This document shows positions 36,997 through 49,661 of a stretch of 64,000 nt of DNA, one piece after another. A program made the position numbers and the translations under genes. The stretch is from assembly GCF_018691265.1 (NCBI RefSeq), contig NW_024881316.1, positions 7,934,819-7,998,818 of the forward strand. Reading direction: 5' to 3'. The DNA is from Tyto alba. Its lineage: Eukaryota; Chordata; Aves; Strigiformes; Tytonidae. Every line of letters begins with the position of its first letter. The first letter of the stretch is position 1. The notes under the pieces are model-generated. The model was given only the letters and a program-made list of their open reading frames with translations. It was not told the origin of the DNA and searched no databases.

Positions 36997-39900
36997 GTAA
37001 GTGTTGTGCTCATCCTTCCAGTGTCCCTGTGGTCAACAGATCCAGCCTTCCTCAAGCAGAATGTGAGTGTTTGTGTGGGTGTTTGATAAAGGGCTCATCA
37101 TCATCCTTACTTCCTTCACCTGAAGCAGTGTGATTGATATCTATTGTGAGTGGCTTCAGTTGGGGTTATTTGTGTATTTCATCTCTTAAAATAATCTACT
37201 TTCTCTCCATTGGTTTCCAGCTCAATTTTCACAGTTTCACAATAACCTACACCCACCTCATTCAGTTAAAGACTGCTTCCAGATACGAAAAACAGAAGAA
37301 AACAAACCTCACTTATCAATAACCCTACCTATTTAATGTAATAATTTTTTCATGAGAATTCTCCCTGATTTTTGTTAAAATTATCATTGAGCATTAATAC
37401 TACAATCAAGAGTTGAGATCTCTTTTTCCTCCTAAACTGTATTTTTTGACTGGCCACTGGAGAATGAGCATATGCATACAAAAGGTCACAACACGTATGC
37501 ACATGTTTTTATAGTGTATTTATTTGAATATAGAAAATAACAAGGTACTGGAAAACTAATACAATTTCCAAAGTCCGACTGAAACAATCGTCTCAATGTA
37601 AGGTAAAAATGTTTTTTCAACATGCAGTATCACTATCACACAAAGTTGAAGAGAAAGGAAATAAAATATATGTCTTGATGTACTATATGATTATGTTTCT
37701 CATTTATATGTATTCTGTATGAGAAGGATAGAGGTATGTGTCGACTGCACAGCAGACATTTTTAACCCATCAGATAACCCCAGTCATTTTGATGCTTAGG
37801 AATGTTTTTTATGACATTCCTTCAATTCATCGGGTGGAAAAAGGGCAGATATTTTTTCACTACAAAATAATGTTTTATAGGTGTGGAAAAGCTTGGTTGT
37901 TTTTCTTTTTGTTGTTGTTGTTATTTTGTTGTTTTGAGAGGGTTTTTTTTGTTCATTTTTTTTAAATCAAGAAAGTCTGGTGAAATAAAAATACAGAAAA
38001 AGAAATACAGTTCATGGATATCAGTGTTTATAAACCTGTTCCACAGAGTTCAAAGGACATTAATACTTTCTATTAAATGAGGATTTATCAGTATTTTCCC
38101 TTAGTGGTTCAAAATAAATAACATGAGAGGACAATTAAACTTGTTTGTCTCTTGTTGATATCCTATTTCCATTGAAAGTATTCTACATAGCTCTTTAACA
38201 CAATTAAAAGTTTCAGCACTGCACATAGAGCTTTAGTCTAGAAATATGTGATGATACGTCACCCAAGAACAACTGGAATATGAACTATTTAAATTCCTGG
38301 TTTATCCCTCATTAGTCATTAATGCTGACACCCTTAGAATACATTCAGTGAACATTGCAAGAGATAGATAAAATGGGGATGTAAGTGAGCCCTGATTTCA
38401 GCAAGAGAGTACTTTTATTGTGAAGACTGACTGTAAATATCTTATTCATAAAATCTCAGCTTCTTAAGGGTGTCTCATTGCACTGCACTCATCCAACATC
38501 GCTCCCCCTGTAAGATAGCTCTTTAACTTTTTTCCAATCATCTTTCAATGATCCTTTTTCTTGTTGTACCTTGAATCCTTAACCCCTAACTGCCATGTTC
38601 CCCTTTCACTTTAGCTCTGGTGAACTGCTAAATAATCCTCCCTGGCTGCCTTCCCTTCTGATTTGTTGCTGAATGTTCCTTACCCTTCTGTTACTGCTTT
38701 CTTTTTCTAAAAGTTTCTGCACTATTGTCCCACCACAAATTGCACTTCAGTTCTCAAGTTATGTGATGTTCTCTATGTATCTTGCCTTCCTCCATGAACC
38801 CAAGACCTTTACTACTGTTTGCTGAAAGTTCCCACATTCCTCTCTTCCCAGGGGTGATGTTCTCCTTCAGTTCTCTTGTCTTAGTCTCTTCCAATTAATC
38901 CTATTGCACAGCCTATTGAGAAAGATGTAGATCTAATTCTATGGTTATATATAAATTTATACTTATAAATTACACATACATTAGAAACACATTTTTTCTT
39001 CATTCTATTTACAGGCTAGATAGTGAACAGAATAAGGGGTTATTAGTGTCACTGAATCTGAAATAAAAGTTATTAAATTAAGTAGAAGAAGAAATAAGAA
39101 TCAATTTTGCAAACATAAAGTACATGAAATACCATCTAACACAAAATTTAGGTTATAACTGCTGATATAACTGCTGACTCATATAACTGGGCAAAGCTCT
39201 TAAAGCCTTAGGACCTTATTCTATTCAGGAAACCCTGTTTCTGGCTATTTTCTAATAAGTCTGTATCTGGAATGTGGTGTGGGGCAGTCCTACTCATTTC
39301 ATTATAATAAAGGTATCACAAGAAGATAAAGGGCAGAGGGGAGGGCAGGCAGAATACATGAAACCAGAGAAATATGAAAGCTTAACTTCAACCAGATCTC
39401 TCTCCGGACAGAAAAAGAAAAGATTAAAGAGGTAATGTCTTCTGGGTAGAAGAATCTTAAGAAATTTGAGACAATAGATATTATAAGGTTATTTAATTTA
39501 TACTTAAATTATACAAACAAGCAGTCACAAATGTAAGGTTAAAGAACTAAGGTCTAAGGGATTTTGTTATCCAAAAAAATATTAAGGAACATACAGAATA
39601 AATGTGGTTGTAGTGGAAGTTTCAAATCAGCAAATACATTTAATTAAATTATTCAAGATCTCCTTTCCATTCAGGAATGTCTATCACTATTCAAAATAAT
39701 GTATTTTTCAAAAGCAAGCACAGTGTATTTCATTCATCAGCAAATTATTTTTTTTTTTTTAAACACAAAATAACATTACCTATATTATTCTAGGAGAAAT
39801 AAATAATTATTCTTTATGGAGTGAGAAATATTCTGTATTTCTCCAAACATTTTATTCAAGCTTATATGCACAAATAATTTAATGGCATAAAAATAAAAGT

Positions 39901-42195
39901 AAAGATCACAATGTAATAATATATCTTCAAATTCGGAGTCTGGCCATAATGCAAGTCAAAAGCTGTAACTGTCAACCATAATATGGACAGATGCATGAAG
40001 CATAATTTCTTATATAATGGTGACGGTGTCATTTGTTCTGAACTTCACAGTCTCCTTTTTATCCTGGTGAGACCTCTAATGAGGGGAAATCAAACCAGCA
40101 AGGGAGACACAGAGAACATGTATTGCATATACAGAACAAGTTTTTGGACATGTTTTGGGATTAAGCACTTTATGGAATGTCTGTCGTGATCCTTCTATTT
40201 AGGAATATCCAGCATTATCTTCCTCTTTTTTTCACTGAACATAACACTTCTGGATAGTCTGCAGAAGAACATCTCCTTCTCAAATATGTCTGCTTAGTGT
40301 GTAAGAATATAATAACTTTTCATTAAATAAAAGGAGATCCAAGTCTATCAGATAAACCAATGAAACTGAATTCCATCTATTATTTTCTTTCACAATATTT
40401 CTTTGAAGACTATCTACCTGTGAATCTATTTCTCCATTTAAATATGAATGTATAAGATTTCTTCTCCAAATGTTTTCTGTCCCCTTCCTGAAAACAATCA
40501 TATTTAAGTCCATCTTTATAGAAACTGCAGCTTACCCAGTGCAGAAAAACAAAGAAATGTAGTTTTGCATGCCTTGTAAACAAATGAAAATTAATCCCTC
40601 CCCCCAAACCAAAATAGATTATAGAGAACAGTCATATTCTGACGTGTGAATATAAGTATAATCAAAATACATATATAAATATAAATAAATAAAAATATAT
40701 AAATTTAAGCAGAGAATTATTTGTAAATGACATTTATAACATTAATTGTTCACTACAAATTATTTAATGGCACCTGAATATATCCAAACTATTTAGCAAC
40801 TTATTCAGAAATGCAACATAATTGTTTCTTCTTGAACATTTTTTTAAGAAAGCATGGTGAGGGTGTGTTGGTGAGTACAGGCCAGAGTACACAAAAAACA
40901 CAATAGGTAAACTGCTCAGCAAGAGACATGAAGCTTGTAGTTTTGTGAACACAATGTTAGTTAGGTATATAACGACCTTCTGTGCTCAGAAAGAAATTTT
41001 CACTAATGATTTGTGTAACTAGAAGCTGAAAATGAAGTGATTGGTTGCATTTGTATACAGTGACTTTGAAAATGTCATGTTCACTTAAAAATAGATTTCT
41101 GACTAACAGTGCAGCAGTAGCACAAGGTCTCTTTCAACTCTTCTTGAAAGCATTGTTCTGATTTTAGTGGCCACACACTGCTAAATGACTGACTTCACCA
41201 GGAATGGAAGGTACTTTTAATTCAGTATTAAAGTAAGAACAAATTACTTTTCTTATTCCTATTGAGAAAAAGATATACTTTCTGGTTTGTGTACAGCACA
41301 CAGAAAAATAAAAATCTTTCTATTTTTCTATTCCTTTATGTAAAAAATATTTTTATAGTTCCACTTAAATTATTTATTCCAAAATAGTTATTTTATGACT
41401 GGTCCATTAGCATATTATTTTTAGCACGTGTAAAAAACTGCATTCATTTCCCTGTCTTTTTACAGGAAGAATTACATAAGAAATCCAATTTGCAGAATTC
41501 TTACTTCTGTTCATGAGAATAGATTCTTAGCTTTACAAATTAATTTCCAAGCCTACCATTATCAGCTGGGACCCAGAAAGCAGGCTGAGCTCCAGTGACT
41601 TAACACTATAGAACAGAAGTATCCCTCGTATCACCATTAAGACTGAATTTCTCCACTTCCGACTTGTCTAAGATTTGGATTACTTAGAGCACAAGGCCTT
41701 TAGGACTATACACTTTCTTCCAGAATGCTTCTTTAGTCAGTTATGCTAATTTATATCCAAGACCAACCTACTTGCAAGAGCCTCAAATTGTCAATACATA
41801 TCTTACAACGCTGCATAACATGGTATAGTGCCATATTCATACTTCATTCTTGCTGCACCTTCCTTTAAAAAATTCTGTGGCAAAAAGTGGGTCCATAGTA
41901 ATCTTTAGGCTACTATTTCTCTTGTTCATGAAATTAAATGATTTACTAGTGTAAGCAGGTGAACATGTACAATTTTGAAAATATTGTGAAACATTTTGGT
42001 TACTAAAATGCAAAATTCAGACTTGAAAGAAGTTATAGAGAGTGTCAAAAAGTATTTATTAGATGGATTAGGATATTTAGTAACAGACTGAGCTTTGTTA
42101 CCAAAAACAAAAAAGACAATGGGATGCTCCCCATTCAACAGGAGCATCACACGAATACTGGAGTTCTGAGACACCGGTGCAACTGTCTAGTTGCA
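36997..42195. other. Unassigned AT-rich non-coding DNA
   Basis: No gene or transposon recognised. It includes GTT/GTTTT-rich sequence near 37901-37966, a TC/CT-richer stretch about 38480-38900, a T run near 39748-39761 and an AT-rich tract near 40668-40710. Open frames are short and unconvincing. Confidence 0.5.
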
Positions 42196-42201
42196 CCCAT
42201 C
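42196..42201. repeat. Target-site duplication CCCATC, left copy
   Basis: Six bases immediately before the TG of the 5' LTR remnant at 42202. It is identical to 42888-42893, which directly follows the terminal CA of the 3' LTR. Confidence 0.88.
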
Positions 42202-42233
42202 TGTTGGAGAATGGCTCAGAGACAAGGGTCCTG
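42202..42233 (+). repeat. 5' LTR remnant (first 32 bp only)
   Basis: TGTTGGAGAATGGC... through GGGTCCTG. It matches 42353-42384 base for base and then diverges abruptly (TGCC against AGCC), marking the deletion breakpoint. Confidence 0.88.
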
Positions 42234-42333
42234 TGCCTTTAGCCAGTAGTTTGTAAGCTTGCATGCTTAAGTTGTGCCTTCTCATGTATTAAGAAAATCT
42301 TTGAACGAACGTTAGGGCAGGTTCTGCTCCTAC

Positions 42334-42350
42334 AAAAAGAAAAAGGGGGA
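42334..42350 (+). other. Polypurine tract of the deleted provirus
   Basis: A pure purine run of 17 bases ending GGGGGA, two bases before the TG of the 3' LTR. This is where plus-strand DNA synthesis is primed in retroviruses, and it fixes the element orientation as plus. Confidence 0.88.
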
Positions 42351-42520
42351 ATTGTTGGAGAATGGCTCAGAGACAAGGGTCCTGAGCCCACCGAGCAATT
42401 GTATGATCAGAGCCTGCTCTAGCTGCTGATGCTGGGCCTCACTAGGGTTTGCCTGCAGCTGCTCGCAGCTGCTGATACAGGAGGAATGTCAAGGATGCTT
42501 CAGCCCTGTGTACCGTGGTG

Positions 42521-42677
42521 TGTCGAAAACAGGTTAAGGGGAATTAGGAATAGTGGTCTGAGAAACCTAGTGTTATGATAACGGTGGTCTGAGAAACATT
42601 GTGTTACGGTACTGTCATGTATCGAAAACAAGTCAACAGGAATCAGAAATAGTAGCATGAGAAACTTAGTGTTATGA
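42521..42677 (+). repeat. Imperfect direct repeat inside the LTR U3
   Basis: Copy A (42521-42578) and copy B (42619-42677) share CGAAAACA, GGAAT, GAAATAGT/GAATAGT, GAGAAAC and TAGTGTTATGA in the same order. Between them, 42583-42610 repeats GGTGGTCTGAGAAAC a further time. Repeated U3 blocks are common in retroviral enhancers, so an enhancer-like role is plausible but inferred. Confidence 0.75.
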
Positions 42678-42786
42678 GAAGCTTGGGCTGTAAGCTAACT
42701 GCAAGTAGGTGGACCGTGCGAATACGACCTTTAGAGCTTAAGCCAATCAGCTAGTGACTAGTAGGCATAATAATTATCATTGTCTG

Positions 42787-42793
42787 TATAAAT
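42787..42793 (+). promoter_or_regulatory. LTR TATA box
   Basis: TATAAAT, 17 bases before the AATAAA at 42810, in the expected U3 position of this LTR. Confidence 0.75.
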
Positions 42794-42809
42794 ATATGTA
42801 CCCTGGACC

Positions 42810-42815
42810 AATAAA
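42810..42815 (+). promoter_or_regulatory. LTR poly(A) signal
   Basis: AATAAA about 72 bases before the LTR end, shortly after the TATA box. The close spacing implies a short R region, as in several class II retroviruses. Confidence 0.7.
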
Positions 42816-42887
42816 GACACACGTTGATTGATACTCTATCACCCACACTGAACCCGTCTCGGCGTGTCGTTCGTCCGCGGCTCCGCA

Positions 42888-42893
42888 CCCATC
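42888..42893. repeat. Target-site duplication CCCATC, right copy
   Basis: Directly after the terminal CA of the 3' LTR and identical to 42196-42201. Confidence 0.88.
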
Positions 42894-45800
42894 AATGCAC
42901 AAAACAACAAAATGTAAGCAGTCATAGAAAATAGAAATGGGTTTTCTTTGCAATCTGGACCTACATTCAAAATATTTTCATATAGCTAAAAGTAAGATTA
43001 CAACAGCAGCATATACAGACCTGCTTACAGAAGCCAGCTTTTGGACAACTAATTCAGCATTAGCTGTTGCTCAAATGCAGTGTCCAAAAAAGGTTGTGCA
43101 ATCCTCAGAGGTATAAATCAAAGGCTAAGAGTGAGCAGTTGAGTTCACCTTTGCACAGCAATGGTGATGCTGATACAGAGATGTTGAAGGTAGTTCTGTT
43201 GTCTAAACTTGGAGAGTGGAGCAAGGAAAGAAAGAACTTCAGAAATAGCTCAAGTATCTTTCACAGAGGGCTCAATATATTTGACTTTTCTGAACAGAGT
43301 TGAATTAGAGTGTGTAAGTGTTTTTATGGTGGGTGTGGATACTGGATGCAGGACCACTCTAATGCAGAAAGGCACAGCAAAAATCAGTTGCTGGGAAGCT
43401 GAAGAAAAAGAGAAATAATGGAAATGGGGCTCAGAATTTTGTTTCTGTGTCTTGAAATAGTTATTTATTACTTATATTTTAGTAGCATCTAGGTATCCTA
43501 TTCATGGAACAAAATAAAAATATTTTGGTTTTGTTTTTCTTTTTTTTTTTGCTTAAAGAACTTTCAGTTACAGTGCTAAGCAAATGATAACAGCTGAAAG
43601 TAGGCAACTTTGTAAAGTATAATGGCTGGCAACTTATGAAAGGCTGTCTTAGATTATATGAGATAAAAATGTCATAGATGTCTGGTTTAAAATTATGTGA
43701 ACTTAACTTTGTGATTGTGCAATGCCCAGAGTTTTGTTGACACACTGCAAAAAAAGGAAGTATAAATGATAGGATGTGGGGAAAGGAGGGCAGAGTTCTT
43801 TGGGATTGACTCAAAAGAATCAATTATTAACTCAAAGAATACCTCCCAGCATGTGATTTACAGACTATCAGCTACATTTACTTTTGCTTTGCAGGGATTA
43901 TTAAAAAACAGCTAAACCTAATGATCAACAGGGCATCCATCTTCTTCCCTTGCCCTCTTACTTTTCTTCCAAATCCTATCTTAAAGCTGCAGCTCTCTCT
44001 GGTTGGTTGAGGCAGACAGTTTATAGGTCTCCCATAGCACTTGTGAGGTGGTAAGAGAATGCAAATATCATTAAATTCAGTCATCTCCATATCTGACCTC
44101 TGATTATGAGTGTATGTTAAAAGTATAGACAAACAGGAGAAAGGACTGATCTAGTCTTGAGTGCTTTCTTTCTTTCTTTCCAAGTCAGCATTGCTCAGAT
44201 GGTTTTCATAAGCGGTATTTTTACTGAAGAAAATTGCAAAGTCTGCAGAGTTCAAAATAGAAATCATTTTTGCAAACTCACACACAAGCACATATATATT
44301 TATAAATGTATATTTTAAAAACATCGGGAACAATTTAGTCATGAAAGATGAGAGGAAAATTCTGAGCAGTCAAAAATATGACATTATCAGGAAGTTTTAT
44401 GAGAACAATTTGGAGAACTGTAGCTAGCACTGGATCAGGAACTAAAACATGAAAATGCGTGTTCTAAAAGGTGAGGGGATCACACCACTGTAATAGCAGT
44501 CTGAATAGCTACAGAAGTGAAGTAGATTTAAGCTGACTGCTATATAAAATTATCTCCATAACCAGCATAACCAACCTGTGAATCCAAAACAGAGGTGAAA
44601 ATGTATTTTAGCAAGTAGATTAGAAGTACTGTATAAAAAGACCAATCCTACTTCCGAAAATAAAAAAAAAATAAGGTTTCAGCAACATCTATAAACTGAA
44701 AACGAATGTATGATGTAATGGTATATGAGCAGAAACACTGAGTAAGAGAGTCAGGTTTGATTGATTCATATTAGTGTTTCAAATAGCCTTTGTAGTCACA
44801 CCTGGTTTCTGGACTAACCAAGGATAATGGTGACAAATTAATTTACCTTAATTTTATTATAAAATGTTTCTGTGTTGGTCATTGCTCTAGGTGACTCTAT
44901 GGTACTATTTTTATAGTGACAATTGTGCTGATACCTCTGACTTTCTGTCTGAGGTATTACTGATGTAATTTAATTAAGTGCCTTTTATGCATATAGTTGA
45001 GATAGATCCAAGTTGAAAGAACTAATTTATAATAATTTAAAATTCAATCATACCACAAGATGAGCTTCTGTTTTCCAAGAATTGATCAAATATACACTAA
45101 TTTTCAATATCTTATTGTAAGATTTAGTCAGTCTAAACTAAAGATATTATAGGTTTGATTTTTTCCTTTTGTTATGCTTTACTATAGATATTATTATATT
45201 TCTGAATCCCTATCACTGAAGACATTTTTTAAGTAAAGCAATTTAACTTTATGTGACAGAAATGAAAAACACTTCTCAAATAGACTATAATGAAGCATCA
45301 GATCTGATATGAAACATGACCTCAGCAGAGGACTCTGTCTGATTGATATTATAAAATACTTGACTGACATTTTTAGAGATATTAGTCTCTTATGCCTCCA
45401 TATTTTCATAAGAACTATTCAGTACTGTTTTTATTATGATACTCTCTACTCTAAGGTTAGCTTAATTATAAATGTTTGGACTACAGAAACACCTCTGTAG
45501 CGTAAACCTGAGCTCAATTTCAGCGGGAGATGGCCTGCAAATGACAAATTAAATGGTTATCCCTGTTTCTGTTTGATTTTTTCCACCCACTTGTTCATAA
45601 AGCTGAGGTAAAAATTATCAAATTATAAGAGGTATTAATCTATTTTCAAGTTTAACTAGGGCAAAATCAGGAGTCCAGCATAATGTTCAGTATCAAAAAA
45701 TTTCAGCCTAATGAGAAACAGATCTCAGTCAAGATTTTTCTTGTGCCAGAATGATTGTTCATCACAAATAAGCAGTGCAATAAGACTGAACATCTTGTTC

Positions 45801-48800
45801 ACCAGTGATTTCTGTAAAAGTAAAATTACACCCTTACGCCTGTTCTTCACTTTACCTTCAAAGAATTTCATAGAGCTCCCTGGGGCTGCAACAGAAGCTC
45901 AAGCTGATTGTTTCTGCATACCCACCTCTGAAAGAATCTTCAAGTCACCCAAGATTCACCATTTCCTAACCTGAAGGTGGATGAAAAGGGGACACATTGG
46001 GTAAGAATGAAGCTCTGGTAAATGTTTGCTGGTGCCAGTGTCTGGTGGTTTTACTGTAATGACATATACAAAACCTACTGGAAGCAATTTATTTCTTTGC
46101 AAAAGCCAGCTGAGAACTAACTGTCCCTCAGAGTCCCAAAGGGAGCCTGTTCCCTGCCCAGGGTGAAGTTCTTAACAGCCTTAATGGCATTCTGGCTACA
46201 TCAACTACAAAGGTAATCTGTACATACCAACATTTGGCTAGGGCAGGTGTTCTATTTCCACTTGTGAATACTAAAGTATGCCAGCATGGAATAAAGGAAA
46301 TTCATTATTTCCACTTCCCAAGTGCTAATTAGTCAGATGAAAAGAAGGAAAAAGAAAAAAAAAAAACTTATTTGGTGGAAATAATATCAGGAAGCATGAT
46401 ATTGACACTCAAAAGTATAATCCAGCAGCTGCAAAATCATCATGGGTGTAAAGGTATGAATCATGCAAAGGAATAGTATCAGTGTCAGAAGAAAGAAAAG
46501 TGAAAAGTAAATTCATTGGCTGAAATGAAAAAAAAAAAAATGAACATGCATTAATTTCAAAGTGTTACCATCATCGGGTTTATAGTTCAGAGATGGCTAC
46601 TGAAATTAGAATAGCTCCACACTGGGACAGCTCTTGGGAGGTCTTCTCCAGTGGAAAAGATCGAGTCCTTCGCATATCATCTTGTTACTAGGAAAAAACT
46701 TTTCCTCAGGTAACAGTGTACTAATGTGAATGTAAAATTACAGCTACTGAGAGCATGTGAAGATCAACAGGTTCTAAGGTTCCTTTGAATAATCTGGAAT
46801 ATTCTTGCTACAACCTGGTAAAAAAACAGACTGGAAGAGAAACAGCTGGATAGATATCATATAATCCATGCCAAAATCTAGTTTCATATTTGAAAATAAG
46901 TCTTTGGATAGCTTTAATGCTCAGCTAGCCAATGCAGAATCAGAGGTAGTTGAAAGGGAATTTGGAAATAAAACTGCAAGGCATAAAGACCGATGGAGAC
47001 CCTGGAAATTCAGAGGCCAGGGATATCATGGAGGAGAGGAAAGAGGTTAGGAGATCTCAGATACATGGGGATATAGAGGGAGAGTGAATTTAAGAAAAAA
47101 AAAAAAATACAAAACAGTAATAACTTCTTTGGTTTGCTTTTAATAACTGACTTTTAATGAGCTACAAACATGAAAATCAGTTGTAACCAAGTGAAATTGT
47201 TCTGTAATGTTATGCTCTGCATGCATATTGTTAGAGGCAATGCAGCTCTAATCTGAGTGAACTCTATATGCAGCTGATATATGCTGGAATGTGCAGGCAG
47301 TGCCTACAGAGAATCACAGCCCAACTATCCCTCTCTCCTACACCCAGTAACTCCATATTTAACAGCATGTGGAACTAGAAGAAATGGAGCTTTTCAGGGT
47401 GTATTTACAGTTGCAAAAAGGTATGAATAAATAACAATGTTATTTATTTTTTGTTATTTTTAAAACAGAGTGTAGCTTGTTTCCTTTCAAACACATTTGT
47501 ATTTTCAACACTAAAATTAATGTGGATTAATCAATGTATTGTTTCACATAATAAAAGTAAAATTTATTTAAAAAACTCTTAATTTTCATTTAACACTTTC
47601 ATAAACTAATTGGGAGAAATTAGCAAAAATGTTTTGAATCAACAAAAACCTGCATGTCTTGTGCATATCCAGTAATTTCTTCATATTTTCTTATGTGTAT
47701 TTGTAGTAATTGATTTTTTTCTCCAGATGCTGTAATCATTCATTAGTGTGAGAGGTTTTGAGCTTTGTCTCATTATTTTTGTAGGAAAAAATGCGAATTA
47801 TCTCTTTTTCCAAAAGAGAATAAATCCGTAAATAGTGTTTTCATTGCTGCTTACCCTGTGGATATGTAATAGTGACTATCAAGCATTGCAAAATACTTAT
47901 ACTTAATGAAATGTAGGGGAAAAAAAATGTTTCTGAGGCAAAATAGGCACTCACTGATAACATTAGGTAATTACATATACAATTAAACAAAGAGCTGTAA
48001 AATAAACTTCTTGAACCTGCAGGCCAGAAAAAAAATTAAGATCTGAAGATGGCAATTTAGCTAATAATTCAAATAGTAAGGTTGGATAAGGGAGGAATTA
48101 GTAATGGTTGCCCACCCCCCATTCCTGTGCTATTATCACAGCTGGGTGTTCCAGACAGTGAATGATGTGACATCTACATAAAAGCAGCCTTGTAGTCTTT
48201 TACCACTGGGTACTAAAGGAAAGAGCACAGTGAAGGTACATCTCATCTGGCCCCTGACTCCCTGCAGGTAATTTGCTTTTGCCCTCTGACAGAGTTCAAT
48301 CCTTTAATAATACAGGCAAACATTGGGTGAACACCTCAAGTAGTGCAAAGATGGGAAGAATTACTCTAAATTTAAAAGCCACTCTGACACTAATGGCCAA
48401 TTCAACAGTGCAGAAGGAGACGCCCTTCCTCCTTCTAATCACGCCTGAGCTACTTGGCTTCATTGTTTTATTAATGCGCTTACCTAAAGATTTCCACCCT
48501 CTGTTATTTGGGCTTGTGTGCAATGCCTGGCCCAGGAAATATAGTTAGCCTTGGAACAGGAAGAAAATCTTTTCAGGAGTTCCTGGGGTGGGATCTTTGC
48601 TGAAATAATAACAAAATGCTGTCATCTTCAATGTAGTCAGAAGTCTACCTTAGTTCTGTGTGCATACGTGTTTGTGTGCATTCAAACCACGGAGATAAAA
48701 GAACACCTACCTTTTCGTCAGAGAATTACAGGATTTTCCATAGAAATAAAGATTTGGTAATTCAGCCTAGAAGAGAGTGGTGATGGGGAACTAACTCAAA

Positions 48801-49273
48801 GTGTTTAAATGACAGGAATCTGCTAACAGCTGACACCCATTAGAGCATCGTTTCTGACACACCCAAGCTCATGATTCATCCTTTCCTTTTATGATGCTCT
48901 TTTAGACTATGCTCTGCAGCACAAAACTGCCGTACTTCAGTTTCTAAGTGATATCTGCTGCCTCTTATGCCACACCATAACATTTTTCAACAATGGCTCT
49001 TCAGCTGTTTTGTTCCTAAGGTGGCTGTTCAGGCGAGTGCAGTATAATTTGCAATCTGTTTTCAGAGAATGTGCTTATAACTATATGTGTATCTACATAG
49101 TTACAGTGTCCACATGTCATACAATTCAAACAGCACTTAGAGATTTTCTGTGTTGGTGGGTTAAAACTGAGACCTGTGTGCCTATTTAATGCTACGTCCC
49201 TGTGTTCTAGCTATGTACTGAATCTGACCCTTAGAGGCAGAGAAAAATACATTATTGACTGAATGTCTAATAG
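42894..49273. other. Unassigned non-coding DNA
   Basis: No gene, RNA gene or transposon recognised. It contains A and T runs (near 43541-43550, 46356-46367, 46528-46540 and 47095-47107) and a CTTT repeat at 44164-44180. The stretch 48340-48545 is better balanced in composition and carries homeobox-type TAAT motifs; it is discussed as a possible conserved element. The 91-codon plus-strand frame across it (48273-48548) matches no protein I know. Confidence 0.5.
44164..44180. repeat. (CTTT)n microsatellite
   Basis: Four consecutive CTTT units. Simple repeat. Confidence 0.85.
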
Positions 49274-49327
49274 AAAAAAAAAAAAAAAAAAAAAAAAAGA
49301 ACAGAAGATAGGAAAAAAAAAAAAAAA
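49274..49327. repeat. Two poly(A) tracts separated by 14 bases
   Basis: A25 at 49274-49298 and A15 at 49313-49327, separated by a purine-rich spacer. This is the longest homopolymer of the window. No retroposed body was recognised upstream. Confidence 0.9.
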
Positions 49328-49598
49328 GCATGAAACCTAGAGGCAAAAGCTGAATATGGCACTTATTTTCAAGATTAGTGCCACTTTGCTTTTTCCTTTA
49401 GAGGAAGAACTTAGTTTTTCCTTCTCTCCCAAATAATGAATGAAAGTATGGAAGAAAATTACAGGGATTGTAATTGTTTCTTGGCAACATGTTTCCAAAT
49501 CTTCTTAGAGTTCTATACCTACATTGCTTGTCATTTCATCTTGAATTTACATGTTTTGGGCTGATTAAATGTGAAAAATCTCTCTTGTCTCTTGAAAT

Positions 49599-49661
49599 AA
49601 TTGAACAAACATGGAAAATAATTGAACAAACATGGAAAATAATTGAACAAACATGGAAAAT
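49599..49661. repeat. Minisatellite: three identical 21-bp units
   Basis: Units AATTGAACAAACATGGAAAAT at 49599-49619, 49620-49640 and 49641-49661, all identical. The 21-bp period keeps the reading frame and gives the chance peptide repeat IIEQTWK, but the surrounding frame shows no family resemblance and I do not call it coding. Confidence 0.95.

Larger units (their letters stand above)
42202..42887 (+). mobile_element. Internally deleted class II (ERVK-type) provirus
   Basis: One insertion framed by a perfect 6-bp duplication (CCCATC), the size made by class II (alpha/beta-like) retroviral integrases. Inside are four parts in order: a 32-bp piece of the 5' LTR (42202-42233); about 119 bp of the 3' end of the internal region (42234-42352) with a polypurine tract; and a complete 535-bp 3' LTR (42353-42887). 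The first 32 bases of both LTRs are identical. Everything from inside the 5' LTR to near the end of env, including the primer-binding site, gag and pol, is missing, so no viral protein can be encoded. Either a genomic deletion after integration or a jump during reverse transcription could explain it. The intact duplication shows that the outer ends are original. Identical LTR ends and an intact duplication hint at a fairly recent insertion, but 32 bases are too few to date it. Confidence 0.9.
42353..42887 (+). mobile_element. 3' LTR, complete (535 bp)
   Basis: Runs from TGTTGGAG to CTCCGCA. U3 contains an internal duplication (42521-42677). A TATA box TATAAAT is at 42787-42793 and AATAAA at 42810-42815, followed by about 70 bases of R/U5 that are unusually CpG-rich for this window (GGCGTGTCGTTCGTCCGCGG). 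All LTR control signals are present, so it could act as a promoter or terminator for neighbouring DNA on the plus strand. I have no evidence that it does. Confidence 0.88.
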
